Source: Paracholeplasma manati (GTDB lineage: Bacteria > Bacillota_I > Bacilli_A > Acholeplasmatales > UBA5453). Taken from it: 64,000 nt of DNA. Position 1 is the stretch's first letter. Each line of letters opens with the position of its first letter. Under the pieces are notes generated by a model. It was given only the letters and a program-made list of their open reading frames with translations, did no database searches and was not told where the DNA came from. The stretch is from positions 19,188 to 83,187 of the forward strand of contig NZ_JAOVQM010000006.1 of the NCBI RefSeq assembly GCF_025742995.1. The letters run 5' to 3'. A program made the translations under genes and the position numbers. Of this stretch, positions 35,058 to 44,295 are shown one piece after another.

Positions 35058-36404
35058 TTATGTGTTTACTTTGGTAAAACCTAGGTTTTCTAAACCTACT
35101 TGGATATAATCGATTTCCATATGGATTTTCCATACCATACCAGACATGTAGTTTTCTAACATGACAATCGAAATCCCTTTATCGATGCCAATGATGTCAT
35201 TGGCGAACCATCCATTGACGCCAACACTCAGGTTATATGAATCTTTAAATCCATACTTACTGAAATACGATGGGAACGTACGATAGTTTTTCATCGCTGC
35301 GATGGCTTCTACGGGTTTAAAGACAATGGATCCAATCGCGCCATAGGCAGGCACTGTGCCGTCATTGAAATGAGCATTACCTGCAGATGGTCCACTACCA
35401 TAGTTGCCTTTATAGCCGTTTGGACCGTCAGCTGCTGACATCCCCCAAGAGTTTGCGTTGATGCCTTCATACAGTGGGGTTAACGTTTTTGCGTATGCGA
35501 TGGCTGCTTCGGTTGCGTGAACGCTATTGGTAAACCAGTTAAAACCTTGCGCATCATTATATTGAGCAAAATCGATCCATGCGTGTGAATATTGGTGTGT
35601 GAATAAGCTACCGGTATGGGTCGAATAGAACGCACCATACTCAGGGGTAGCGGAGTGTAAGGTTGATGATAACTTCATACGATTATAAGCACTCTTACCC
35701 ACTGGGAAAGTTGGGCTACCCGCTGCCAATACATACAACATCAACTGTTCGGCATAGCCGCCCCAATGCCCTTCAAAACCACGTTCAGGCCAATACCCCA
35801 TATAGAAACGGCTTTGGCTGGCATCGTAATACCAGTTCCATTCAATCGCTTCATAGAGTTCTCTCGATAACTTTTCTGTTCTACCACCAAAGAAACGACC
35901 CGCAGTCAGTGCCCCATTGATGAATAAAGCGGTATCGATGATCGATACTTCACTTTCCCATACACGTGCCCCTGTTTGCATGTCCATGAAGTGGAAAAAG
36001 AACCCATGACGTCTATCTAAATTGCTCATAGAAACAAGTGTTTGATAGGCACGTTCTTCGCCTTCTTCTCTTGTGATAAAGCCATTTTCAACCCCAATCG
36101 GAATCGCGGTTAATCCAAAACCTACAGACGCGATGGATGCCACAGTACCGATTTGATTCGTATTCGTGTGGAAACGGTCAGGAATGAGACCATACCCTGC
36201 TTGTGCCGTGTTGGTATTTTGGGTTTCCCAAAAGAAATCAAAGGCGAGTTCAAGTTCTTCTAAAACAACCGGATCCACATCTTGTTTAACATCTGTACGG
36301 TAAGACTTGGTATTGATTGGGAAAGGGTCTTGACTGCCCCCACCACACCCGTATAAACCGGTTAAAAACAATAAACCTAAAACGATGAATGCTAATTTTT
36401 TCAT
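35058..36404 (-). CDS. GH144-like lipoprotein, probable extracellular endo-beta-1,2-glucanase
   Basis: The 448-residue protein has a lipoprotein signal peptide with Cys20 after LTGLYG. The rest is a PF10091/GH144-type barrel with ASIASVGFGL near 90, ARVWESEVSIIDTALF near 150 carrying conserved acidic residues, and HWGGYAEQLMLYV near 215. GH144 enzymes cut beta-1,2-glucan internally to sophoro-oligosaccharides. Being membrane-anchored outside the cell, it would feed the two importers encoded upstream. It overlaps nothing; AGGAGA at the end of the permease gene is its ribosome site. Assignment to GH144 is by motif memory; a related glycoamylase-domain specificity is possible. Confidence 0.8.
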   Translation of the reverse strand: MKKLAFIVLGLLFLTGLYGCGGGSQDPFPINTKSYRTDVKQDVDPVVLEELELAFDFFWETQNTNTAQAGYGLIPDRFHTNTNQIGTVASIASVGFGLTAIPIGVENGFITREEGEERAYQTLVSMSNLDRRHGFFFHFMDMQTGARVWESEVSIIDTALFINGALTAGRFFGGRTEKLSRELYEAIEWNWYYDASQSRFYMGYWPERGFEGHWGGYAEQLMLYVLAAGSPTFPVGKSAYNRMKLSSTLHSATPEYGAFYSTHTGSLFTHQYSHAWIDFAQYNDAQGFNWFTNSVHATEAAIAYAKTLTPLYEGINANSWGMSAADGPNGYKGNYGSGPSAGNAHFNDGTVPAYGAIGSIVFKPVEAIAAMKNYRTFPSYFSKYGFKDSYNLSVGVNGWFANDIIGIDKGISIVMLENYMSGMVWKIHMEIDYIQVGLENLGFTKVNT

Positions 36405-36406
36405 AA

Positions 36407-37327
36407 CTATTCTCCTGTGATGCCGGTCTTTTCGACGCCTTCAACAAACCAACGTTGCATGGTGAAGTAGACGATGATCATCGGCAAGATGATGAGTAAG
36501 GTCGCCGCCAAGCGAACGCCTTCATTGAGCATAACTAAGTTTTGATTGCCCCCGGATACCGCTTGGTATTCAGAGACGAAATTCGCTAACTTGAGCTGTA
36601 AATTGGCATTGCTAGAGTCTAGGAATAAACTTGAAATATAGGTTTCATTCCAATACCATACCAAACCAAACAAGAAACTGGTGATGTAAGCTGGTACCGA
36701 TAGGGGTACCGCCATTTTAAAGAAGATATACCCTTGGCTAGCCCCATCGATTTCAGCCGCTTCATTCAATGATTTCGGAATCATTCTAAAGAATTGATAG
36801 AAAATCAAAATGAATATCGCGGAATTCAACCCCTGACCAAACAATGCTGGTAGGATGATGGAAAATGGGGTTCTGTATAGGTAGAGTCTAAAGAACATAA
36901 CATACCTTGGAATCATATAAACCTGTGGTGGAATGATGAAGGTGAGTAAGACCAAGACCAACCATACTTTCTTAAACTTAAAGTTGAATGTTGCGAACCC
37001 ATAGCCAATGAGTGAGGTCACAGCCGTTTGAATCAACGCGGGTAACAAGGTGACCAACCAACTCTTATAAAACGTACTGAAGTAGTTTAAAACCCTAAAT
37101 GCACTTTGATAGTTGCCCATGAAAAACTCAGATGGAATCCAGTTGATCATCGGGTTGATGATATCACTTTGGCTCTTTAAGCTGTTGGAAATCATATACA
37201 ACATCGGATACAAATAGACAAAGCCAATAGATATCAATAATACATAGATGGCCACTTTGAAAATCATACCATCTGTAAAATGACGGCCGAGGAAGAATTT
37301 TTGTATGGTCGCTTTACGATTTTGCAT
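36407..37327 (-). CDS. Sugar ABC transporter permease, MalG type (second importer)
   Basis: The 306-residue protein has six membrane helices and the cytoplasmic EAA loop (LNEAAEIDGASQGYIFFKMAVP) where the ATPase docks. This is the MalG/CUT1-type inner permease. It starts two bases after the partner permease at 37330-38205, so the two form a heterodimer. The substrate is inferred from the neighbours to be beta-1,2-gluco-oligosaccharide or a similar sugar. Confidence 0.85.
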   Translation of the reverse strand: MQNRKATIQKFFLGRHFTDGMIFKVAIYVLLISIGFVYLYPMLYMISNSLKSQSDIINPMINWIPSEFFMGNYQSAFRVLNYFSTFYKSWLVTLLPALIQTAVTSLIGYGFATFNFKFKKVWLVLVLLTFIIPPQVYMIPRYVMFFRLYLYRTPFSIILPALFGQGLNSAIFILIFYQFFRMIPKSLNEAAEIDGASQGYIFFKMAVPLSVPAYITSFLFGLVWYWNETYISSLFLDSSNANLQLKLANFVSEYQAVSGGNQNLVMLNEGVRLAATLLIILPMIIVYFTMQRWFVEGVEKTGITGE

Positions 37328-37329
37328 AC

Positions 37330-38205
37330 TTAAGTCCTCCTTCTACTGTTCTTGGTTCTAAACAAGAACGCGACTAAACCAATCGTGATGAATACAACCA
37401 AAGCGTAAAGCCATGCCATCGCGGAAGCCATACCAAACCCAGTCACGGTATTGAACATGTTTGATTTGATGGAAAGAATGACTTTATTTTCCGAGAATGT
37501 GGTCAGTAAAACGATGGTATAAATCGTATTGACAAAGATGAGACTCGATAGTGATGGCATCGTGATTTTCCAAAAGGATTGCCACGGACCAGCACCGTCG
37601 ATTTGTGCGGCTTCGTAAATTTGACCATCGATTTTTTGAAGACCAGCGATGAAAATCAAGATTTGAACCCCACTGAACCAAAAGATGATGATGATTTGTG
37701 AGAACAAATCGACAATCGGTTTGGCTAGTCCAGGGTTAAGTGTCGATTCAATGATGGTGATGAACCCATACGAATCAAAAATATTGGTGCCCCCAGCCCC
37801 TTGAGATATGAGCTCATTGATGACTGGACCCGATGAAATGATGACAGGTAAGAAGAAAATCGATCGGAAAATGCCTCTGCCTTTGATTTTCTGATTGAGT
37901 AGTAACGCAATCAAAATGGAAAATACCACGATGACTGGGATTTGTAAAACCATTTGTTGTAAGAATGCTGTTAAGGACTCCACAAAGACAAACCCTTGTT
38001 CAATTTGGAATATCTTTAAGTAATTATCAAACCCAACGAAGGTGGTTCTAATGCCATCTGCAGTAAATCTGACGTCATTTAAACTGTAGAAAATGGATGT
38101 GAGTAATGGGTAAACCATGAAAATGAGGAAACCCAGCACCCATATGCCAATGAATGTGTACCCATAAATGTTTTCACGGGTAGCTCTGGCCATCGGTTTT
38201 TTCAT
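37330..38205 (-). CDS. Sugar ABC transporter permease, MalF type (second importer)
   Basis: The 291-residue six-helix protein carries the EAA motif (IYEAAQIDGAGPWQSFWKITMP) of CUT1 permeases. Its start overlaps the stop of the DUF5696-like gene as ATGA, with GGAGG before it, so translation is coupled. It pairs with the permease at 36407-37327. No ATP-binding subunit is encoded in the locus, so a shared MsmX/UgpC-type ATPase elsewhere in the genome is expected. Confidence 0.85.
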   Translation of the reverse strand: MKKPMARATRENIYGYTFIGIWVLGFLIFMVYPLLTSIFYSLNDVRFTADGIRTTFVGFDNYLKIFQIEQGFVFVESLTAFLQQMVLQIPVIVVFSILIALLLNQKIKGRGIFRSIFFLPVIISSGPVINELISQGAGGTNIFDSYGFITIIESTLNPGLAKPIVDLFSQIIIIFWFSGVQILIFIAGLQKIDGQIYEAAQIDGAGPWQSFWKITMPSLSSLIFVNTIYTIVLLTTFSENKVILSIKSNMFNTVTGFGMASAMAWLYALVVFITIGLVAFLFRTKNSRRRT

Positions 38206-40466
38206 AGGACACCTCCCATGGTTTGTGACAAGATGACCCCTTGTTTCACCACGATATAATTCTTTGGTAAAACCACACGACCCTCAGCGATGACCATTTG
38301 GTCTAAATAATTCACATAAATGGTGGTGTCGTCTTCGTAGACCACTTTAACCACGCCTTCTTGTAAAACCGTTCTCGACTCGATGGTTTGACCTTGAACA
38401 AAGGATAATGCCCCATTGACGAACGCATAATACGTTTCAATGGCTGGTTTAAGGTCGGTAAATCTCGAGGTATAAATGTGTCTTAAAGCGGTGTCTTGTA
38501 AATTTTTAGAGGAAGCTTCTGTGACGATAAAGGATAAATTTACACCATAATCGATGCTTCTTAAGAGTTGGTCTCTCGCATAATCATAGAAATTGGCGTT
38601 GGAACCAAATAAGTCCATTGACCCTTTTAAGACGATTGGGATAAATGGTACGGTATCACTAAAGGATAAATATTGTGAAGAATACATTGGTAAGTCGAAA
38701 TAAGTGTCCATTCGTCCCCAAAGGTAAGCATACGCATCATACAAAGCGGTTTTCATCGTAGCCTCACTTAACAGGGTTTGGAATATTTCGATGGATTGTC
38801 CTAAACTCACGCCTGTGCCATAATCGGCATATAAGGTATTGCCTAAAGAATGTACTGCCAAACCATCGACATCATATTTCGATAATCTGTGTTCAGTAGC
38901 CTCGAAACTCGATGTTACTTTTGAATGTTTGAGCAAAAAGCGATTGTGGTCTATTTCAACAAAACGATAGCTTTGTTCATTGATTTTCTTGGCCAAATCG
39001 GTGAACCCTTGATAGTCTCCCGAACGGCTACTGGCTTTGACTGCGTCCGTAACAAAATAGAGGGCTGCTACTTGTGCTTTTAAAGCTTCAATATCTTTGG
39101 AAGAACCCAAACGATTGGATAGACCGCCATAGGTTGGACCATCCCAGGCAGCACCGGTATTGGTAAACCCATCGTAGGCGACAATGATGTTGTCCATCGT
39201 TAAGGATTCAATCATCGTTCTTAACGCGTTTAACTTGGTCATGACGATGGTATCCGAAAACAGAATGCCATCTTTTTTGACCAAACCAATGGATTCAAGT
39301 TTGAGTGGCGTAGGACCGACACTCGGGGTTTGACGTGTCAATTGGTTGCTTGAAATAAGCTGTTCGCGGTATGCTTTTGCCATCCCAACATAACTTGCAT
39401 CCTCATTGACAAGCATTTGATACTTGATTTTAATGTCAATCGGATTACGATTTTCCTGCATGAGGGTGATGACATTGCCTGCTTTATCGATCGGTTGATT
39501 GTAAATGCGACGATAGATAAATTCAGTAAATATCGCGTTATACGGCGTTAAATTGCCGGCGTAGTTGATGGTTAAAACCCCATTTTCCGCACCAGATTCG
39601 ATGGTTGCGAACATCGCATTTTGTTCTATGCCATGGACAAAACCAAACACAGGGGCGTACAATTGGGTCCCTTCAGATATCATACGATTTAAATCCGATT
39701 CTGTATTGAAGGATAAATTCGGTGAATAAAATTCTTTAGAGTATGGATTGGCGGTCACTGCCTTCGGGTATCTGACCAATGCACCTACGCCATCTGGAAC
39801 AAACATATACCCAGGGATGGTATCTTCTTTAACTGCCCCTAAGTAAGGGTACACATAGAGGGACGCGATTTTGAAACTACCCGATTCAACAATCGATTCA
39901 TTGGGGATTTCAACGACGATGCCTTCACTTAAAAATTGCACTTTCAAGGTGATGGCGATTCTCGATATTCCAAAACGAATGGTAGACTCAAACCCATTGT
40001 CGATGATGCGCGTGGTTTTAGAGGTATTTTCTGAAAGAATAAACTCCTCTGTTCTCGCATTATTCGCCGTATTGGTGTTATAAGAGTAAATGTGAATCGC
40101 ACTTCTCACACGGCGTTGCCAGTTATTAGACAAACCTGAGGTGGTGTAATCAATGGTACTTGAGAACATATAACCACGTTCGTTTTCAATCATGAATGAC
40201 AATGAACTCATGTCAAGATAGACATTACCTAATTCGGTTGGAATCACGGTATGCTCAGGGTCAACAGTATAAGGACTGGTGACTGCCGTTAAATCATCGA
40301 CTTGAGTGTATCGATTTGATGACACATAATCGGTGATTTGTGAGAAACTCGGGAGTGGTTGATCTGCAGAGGTCAAAATCGCACTATCGATAGCGACTTT
40401 CACGCCCAAACCCAATGCTAGGATGGATATCAAAATCCATACTTTAATACGGATGTGTCTAAACAC
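38202..40466 (-). CDS. DUF5696-like membrane-anchored protein
   Basis: The gene starts with GTG, supported by GGAGG nine bases upstream; it overlaps the YIP1 gene by 8 bases. The 754 residues have one N-terminal membrane segment (about 8-28) and a large extracellular part that looks like a beta-sandwich followed by a barrel. I link it to DUF5696 because such proteins sit between permease and YIP1-type genes in Gram-positive sugar loci. No catalytic motif is recognised. It might be a surface glycan-binding protein or an unclassified glycosidase. Confidence 0.6.
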   Translation of the reverse strand: MFRHIRIKVWILISILALGLGVKVAIDSAILTSADQPLPSFSQITDYVSSNRYTQVDDLTAVTSPYTVDPEHTVIPTELGNVYLDMSSLSFMIENERGYMFSSTIDYTTSGLSNNWQRRVRSAIHIYSYNTNTANNARTEEFILSENTSKTTRIIDNGFESTIRFGISRIAITLKVQFLSEGIVVEIPNESIVESGSFKIASLYVYPYLGAVKEDTIPGYMFVPDGVGALVRYPKAVTANPYSKEFYSPNLSFNTESDLNRMISEGTQLYAPVFGFVHGIEQNAMFATIESGAENGVLTINYAGNLTPYNAIFTEFIYRRIYNQPIDKAGNVITLMQENRNPIDIKIKYQMLVNEDASYVGMAKAYREQLISSNQLTRQTPSVGPTPLKLESIGLVKKDGILFSDTIVMTKLNALRTMIESLTMDNIIVAYDGFTNTGAAWDGPTYGGLSNRLGSSKDIEALKAQVAALYFVTDAVKASSRSGDYQGFTDLAKKINEQSYRFVEIDHNRFLLKHSKVTSSFEATEHRLSKYDVDGLAVHSLGNTLYADYGTGVSLGQSIEIFQTLLSEATMKTALYDAYAYLWGRMDTYFDLPMYSSQYLSFSDTVPFIPIVLKGSMDLFGSNANFYDYARDQLLRSIDYGVNLSFIVTEASSKNLQDTALRHIYTSRFTDLKPAIETYYAFVNGALSFVQGQTIESRTVLQEGVVKVVYEDDTTIYVNYLDQMVIAEGRVVLPKNYIVVKQGVILSQTMGGVL

Positions 40467-42477
40467 GGTAGATCACCTCCTTAATGATCGAAACAACAAA
40501 GTCCCACACTTGACCGATGAATGCGTAGATGAGTAACCCCATCAAAACCAAAATAAGCATACCAAAGAGAATCAATAAGATGCTCTTAATGGTCTCTAAT
40601 AAGGTATAGTTGTGGACTTCTTTTAAAGTATAAACGAATAGGAAAATGGTGTAATAGAAAACCACTTGATGGTAGAACGAGTAAATAAAGGCTTCATTAT
40701 ACGTTAGGAAGTGAGACAAAATCGTCATCACTGGGATGAATAAGATGAATGGAATCAAGGCGTAAGCTGACATCACAAATACATCTTTAAAACGACCTTC
40801 ACCATCCGAGAATGTGGAAACCAAATAGTTCACAACGACATATAAACCAAAGACGGTCAGTACCAAACTGAGTTCTTGAATGAGGTTTCCGACAAAATGA
40901 TTTCTAAACAGGAATCCCGATAAGTAAGTATCGGATAGATAAACGATGATGAATCCTAAAAGGATGAGTGACCCACTCAAATAACCACCTTTGTTTTCCC
41001 GTTTCACATAATAGACTAAATCAGCGGGTTTCTTAAATATGTTTTTGGTCAAACGAATTTGAGAAACCACTCGGTAGGATTTAAAGGTATTCACTTTATC
41101 TTGAATGGTTGAATAGAATGGTAAGTACTCAACACTTCTTCTTGAAACCTTATAAACCACCCATAATCCAAGACCAACCAGTACCCAAGTCACCAAATAA
41201 TTCTGAATGGCGACATTACGGATTTCCCAATAGGCATTCGAATAGCCTGCCAAATCTTTGGCTTCAAAGAATGCATCTAGAGCATCTTCAAAGTTACCTT
41301 CTTTGACCAAGGCTTCACCCAAAGCGGCATGTGCTAACGCAAACCCGGTATTTTGTCTTAAAATTTCTTCCCAAATGGGTTTGGATTCTAAATACTTACC
41401 ATCGTTGTATAGGGTAACCGCGGTATGAACTAAATCCACGAACACAGTTCTTTGGTAAATTTGAATGTTGTTGTAAATACGGTCTAATACATAAAGATTC
41501 CCTGCCTCATCGGTTGTAATACCCGATGGGGTATTGGTTAGACCGAGGGTTTGTTTCATGGAACTATCTTTGGTATTGAATTGGAATAACAATCGACCAT
41601 TGGCGTCATATTCATAAATATCACCTGTGGTGGATACCATATAAATATAGTTCTCATCGTTCATCCATATGTCTGCCAATGCCGTATTAGGGTATAAGGT
41701 ATCGGATAATAGTGTATTCACCCCAGAAATATTCAATCGCTTAAATGATTGACTGAAATTGATGTTGGTGGTTAAAATAGACCCCTTTTGACCGAGTGCC
41801 ACATTGGTTGGTGATGGTGGTAGAGAAGATGCTAAATCAGAATCTTTAACGAATAAATTGTATAAAAACTTTCGGAAACTGATGGTAACACTGTTGATCC
41901 CTAAGTAACCGACAAACTCACCAGCGTAGTTAAGCTGAATGATCCCTGAGGTAGACCCTTCACCCACGACGTAAATGGCGTCATTCGAACCAACCACGAC
42001 TTTGGTCGGCAAGAACGCATTGTTCGCACCAAAGATTGGAGAAGTTGGTTTGGTGATACGGGTATGAATGGTTTTCGTATTGAGATCTAAAATGAACACC
42101 GTTCGCGCATCTTTATCTGCAACATACATCGATTGCCCATCGACAAATACCCCGGTTGGGGTGACGAATTCTGGGGATTCAAACGTATCGATGAGTGTCC
42201 CATCGAGTTCAACCCATAAAATGCGTTTGTTGCCGGTATCAGCGATATACAGTTGATTGTTCTTTTGATAGATATCTTGTGGGTTTTTGAGATTTAAATC
42301 ACTCAATGTGCCCACAGGGATATAAGCGGTTTGGGTCTGAACCAAACGGTTGTATTCCCCCAAAGTATAGGTATTGTAGGGAATCCCAGTGGTTGCTTGA
42401 GAGGCTTTGGTTTGGATGGTCGAAAATAGGAATCCAAACCCTAGTAAGATACACATCAATCCAATGATTTTTTTCAT
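40459..42477 (-). CDS. NHL-propeller/TPR/YIP1-domain fusion membrane protein
   Basis: The 672-residue protein has a signal peptide (1-26), then an extracellular NHL-type beta-propeller from about 55 to 350 (repeats like LYIADTGNKRI and MYVADKDARTV). A short TPR-like pair follows near 360-410, then a membrane helix near 430, and a C-terminal YIP1-like block of five or six helices from about 490. It lies inside the sugar operon between permease pairs. The propeller might bind polysaccharide, and the YIP1 part may sense or support membrane complexes; both are guesses. Ribosome site AGGAGA. Confidence 0.7.
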   Translation of the reverse strand: MKKIIGLMCILLGFGFLFSTIQTKASQATTGIPYNTYTLGEYNRLVQTQTAYIPVGTLSDLNLKNPQDIYQKNNQLYIADTGNKRILWVELDGTLIDTFESPEFVTPTGVFVDGQSMYVADKDARTVFILDLNTKTIHTRITKPTSPIFGANNAFLPTKVVVGSNDAIYVVGEGSTSGIIQLNYAGEFVGYLGINSVTISFRKFLYNLFVKDSDLASSLPPSPTNVALGQKGSILTTNINFSQSFKRLNISGVNTLLSDTLYPNTALADIWMNDENYIYMVSTTGDIYEYDANGRLLFQFNTKDSSMKQTLGLTNTPSGITTDEAGNLYVLDRIYNNIQIYQRTVFVDLVHTAVTLYNDGKYLESKPIWEEILRQNTGFALAHAALGEALVKEGNFEDALDAFFEAKDLAGYSNAYWEIRNVAIQNYLVTWVLVGLGLWVVYKVSRRSVEYLPFYSTIQDKVNTFKSYRVVSQIRLTKNIFKKPADLVYYVKRENKGGYLSGSLILLGFIIVYLSDTYLSGFLFRNHFVGNLIQELSLVLTVFGLYVVVNYLVSTFSDGEGRFKDVFVMSAYALIPFILFIPVMTILSHFLTYNEAFIYSFYHQVVFYYTIFLFVYTLKEVHNYTLLETIKSILLILFGMLILVLMGLLIYAFIGQVWDFVVSIIKEVIYRV

Positions 42478-42486
42478 GATGATCTC

Positions 42487-43359
42487 CTACTTAATCCCAG
42501 AGTGTGCCATGGTATTCATGACTTTACTCTGTAGGAAAATGAAGATGATTAAATTGGGTAAGAACATGATTAAGCTGGCTGCCGCACTCATCCCAATCCC
42601 AACCACTTGGTTGGATGCGGAAGAGAGGGTAGACATGTAATAAGCGAATGTTCTCAAACTGTCGGAATTGATGTAGGTTGCGGACACATCGGCGTTATTC
42701 CAAACCGATTGGAAGGATAAAATCGCGATGGTTGCGAGTGCTGGTTTGATGAGTGGTAAAATGATTTTCAAGTAAATGGTGAAATGATTCGCGCCATCGA
42801 TTTTAGCTGCTTCTATCAGTTCATTGGGAATTTGGTCAATGAATTGTTTAATTAAGAACAACCCAATAGGCACCGCTAAAGCGGGGATGATGTGCACCCA
42901 AAAGGTATCCACCAAACCAAAACTTTCGGTGATGATGTATCTTGGAATGATGACGGCTGTACCAACAAACATCATCGCGATGGTATTGATTTCAGAAAGC
43001 ACTTTATTGATATGAAATTTCATTTTAGATAAAGCATAACCGGTGATACTACTGAGAAATATCGATAAGAAGACAACCAATAAGGTAATCACAATCGAAT
43101 TAAATAAGTATCTTGATACGGGAATTCCTGTGGTGGTGGACGCTTGGAAGAGTTCAATGAAATTATCCCAAGTCGGTCTTTGAACAAAGAACCTTGGTGG
43201 GTATTCAATGAGTTCATCAAACGGTTTAAACGCATGGTTAAAAATGTATGCTAGCGGCAGTACCATGACTGCCGCAAATGGCAACACAAAGAGTAAATAG
43301 GGCAATTGTGAGAGATGAAATTTGTCTGGATTGGTTCTAATGGCTTGAAATTTTGGCAT
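42487..43359 (-). CDS. Sugar ABC transporter permease, MalG type (first importer)
   Basis: The ATG at 43359 is preferred over the upstream GTG because AGGTGG is properly placed before it. About 290 residues, six helices, and the EAA loop (LIEAAKIDGANHFTIYLKIILP) identify a CUT1 permease. It pairs with the permease just upstream. This and the second pair at 36.4-38.2 kb give the locus two separate importers. Confidence 0.85.
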   Translation of the reverse strand: MPKFQAIRTNPDKFHLSQLPYLLFVLPFAAVMVLPLAYIFNHAFKPFDELIEYPPRFFVQRPTWDNFIELFQASTTTGIPVSRYLFNSIVITLLVVFLSIFLSSITGYALSKMKFHINKVLSEINTIAMMFVGTAVIIPRYIITESFGLVDTFWVHIIPALAVPIGLFLIKQFIDQIPNELIEAAKIDGANHFTIYLKIILPLIKPALATIAILSFQSVWNNADVSATYINSDSLRTFAYYMSTLSSASNQVVGIGMSAAASLIMFLPNLIIFIFLQSKVMNTMAHSGIK

Positions 43360-43368
43360 CTTTTCCAC

Positions 43369-44295
43369 CTAGTCCCTTTCTCCAAATAATCTGTACGCAA
43401 TCTTGCTAAAGAAATAGATCAATAAGAGTAACGCTACCGATAGCGCTGCCGCGTAACCCATATCGTATCGAATGAATCCGAAGTCTTCAATGTGGTTGAC
43501 AATCAAAGACCCCGCATAGTTCGGTGTTGGGTTACTACCCGATAATTGAACCCCAATGGCCCCCGTTGAAAATGCTGTAACAATTGCCATCACAGCACCA
43601 AACAACATCTGCGGTTTCATCGAAGGAATCGTGATGTGGATGACTTCTTGGAAGCGGTTTTTAACCCCATCCAAATAAGCGGCTTCATAGAGTTCTTTAT
43701 CGACATTTAAAATACCGGCAAGCATCGCTAAGAACCCAACCCCCATGGACCCCCAAAGGGTGACTAATACCATGATGGTAAATAAGTATTGAGGGGATTG
43801 TAAGAACGCAATCGGTTCAACGATTAAACCCAGTTCTAAAAGAATATAGTTTAAATAACCACTCGAATCTCCCGCAAAGAAAACTTTCCAAATGACGCTC
43901 ATGGTCACCCCAGCCGTTAACGATGGGGTGTATAAAATCACGGCTAAAATGGTTCTTAAACGGTGCGGTAACTGAGCCAAACACCACGCTAGAACGAAGG
44001 ATAATACATACCCACCAGGTCCAACCAAAATAGAGAATTTAATGGTGTTAGAAAGGATGTATTTCATAAATTCTTCGTCGCTGGTCAGTAAATAAATATA
44101 GTTGTTCATCCCGATGGGTTTCGGTGAACTGACCAAATCATAGGTTGTAAATGACAACAGAATCGCGAGTAAAATAGGAACTACAATGAAGACAATAAAT
44201 AACAAGGTATACGGTAAAGCGAACAAATAAGCCGCTTTATCGTCCTGTTTGAATTGTCGTTTTTCTGTTTGGATGAATTGTTGAAGTTTATTCAT
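43369..44295 (-). CDS. Sugar ABC transporter permease, MalF type (first importer)
   Basis: The frame starts with ATGACCATG; the second ATG at 44295 has better spacing from GGTG, the first would give two more residues. Six to seven membrane helices and the EAA loop ([23 protein letters not shown], split here by eye) mark a MalF-type permease. It overlaps the end of the large solute-binding gene by a few bases. It probably takes substrate from the 978- or 480-residue binding proteins. Confidence 0.82.
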   Translation of the reverse strand: MNKLQQFIQTEKRQFKQDDKAAYLFALPYTLLFIVFIVVPILLAILLSFTTYDLVSSPKPIGMNNYIYLLTSDEEFMKYILSNTIKFSILVGPGGYVLSFVLAWCLAQLPHRLRTILAVILYTPSLTAGVTMSVIWKVFFAGDSSGYLNYILLELGLIVEPIAFLQSPQYLFTIMVLVTLWGSMGVGFLAMLAGILNVDKELYEAAYLDGVKNRFQEVIHITIPSMKPQMLFGAVMAIVTAFSTGAIGVQLSGSNPTPNYAGSLIVNHIEDFGFIRYDMGYAAALSVALLLLIYFFSKIAYRLFGERD

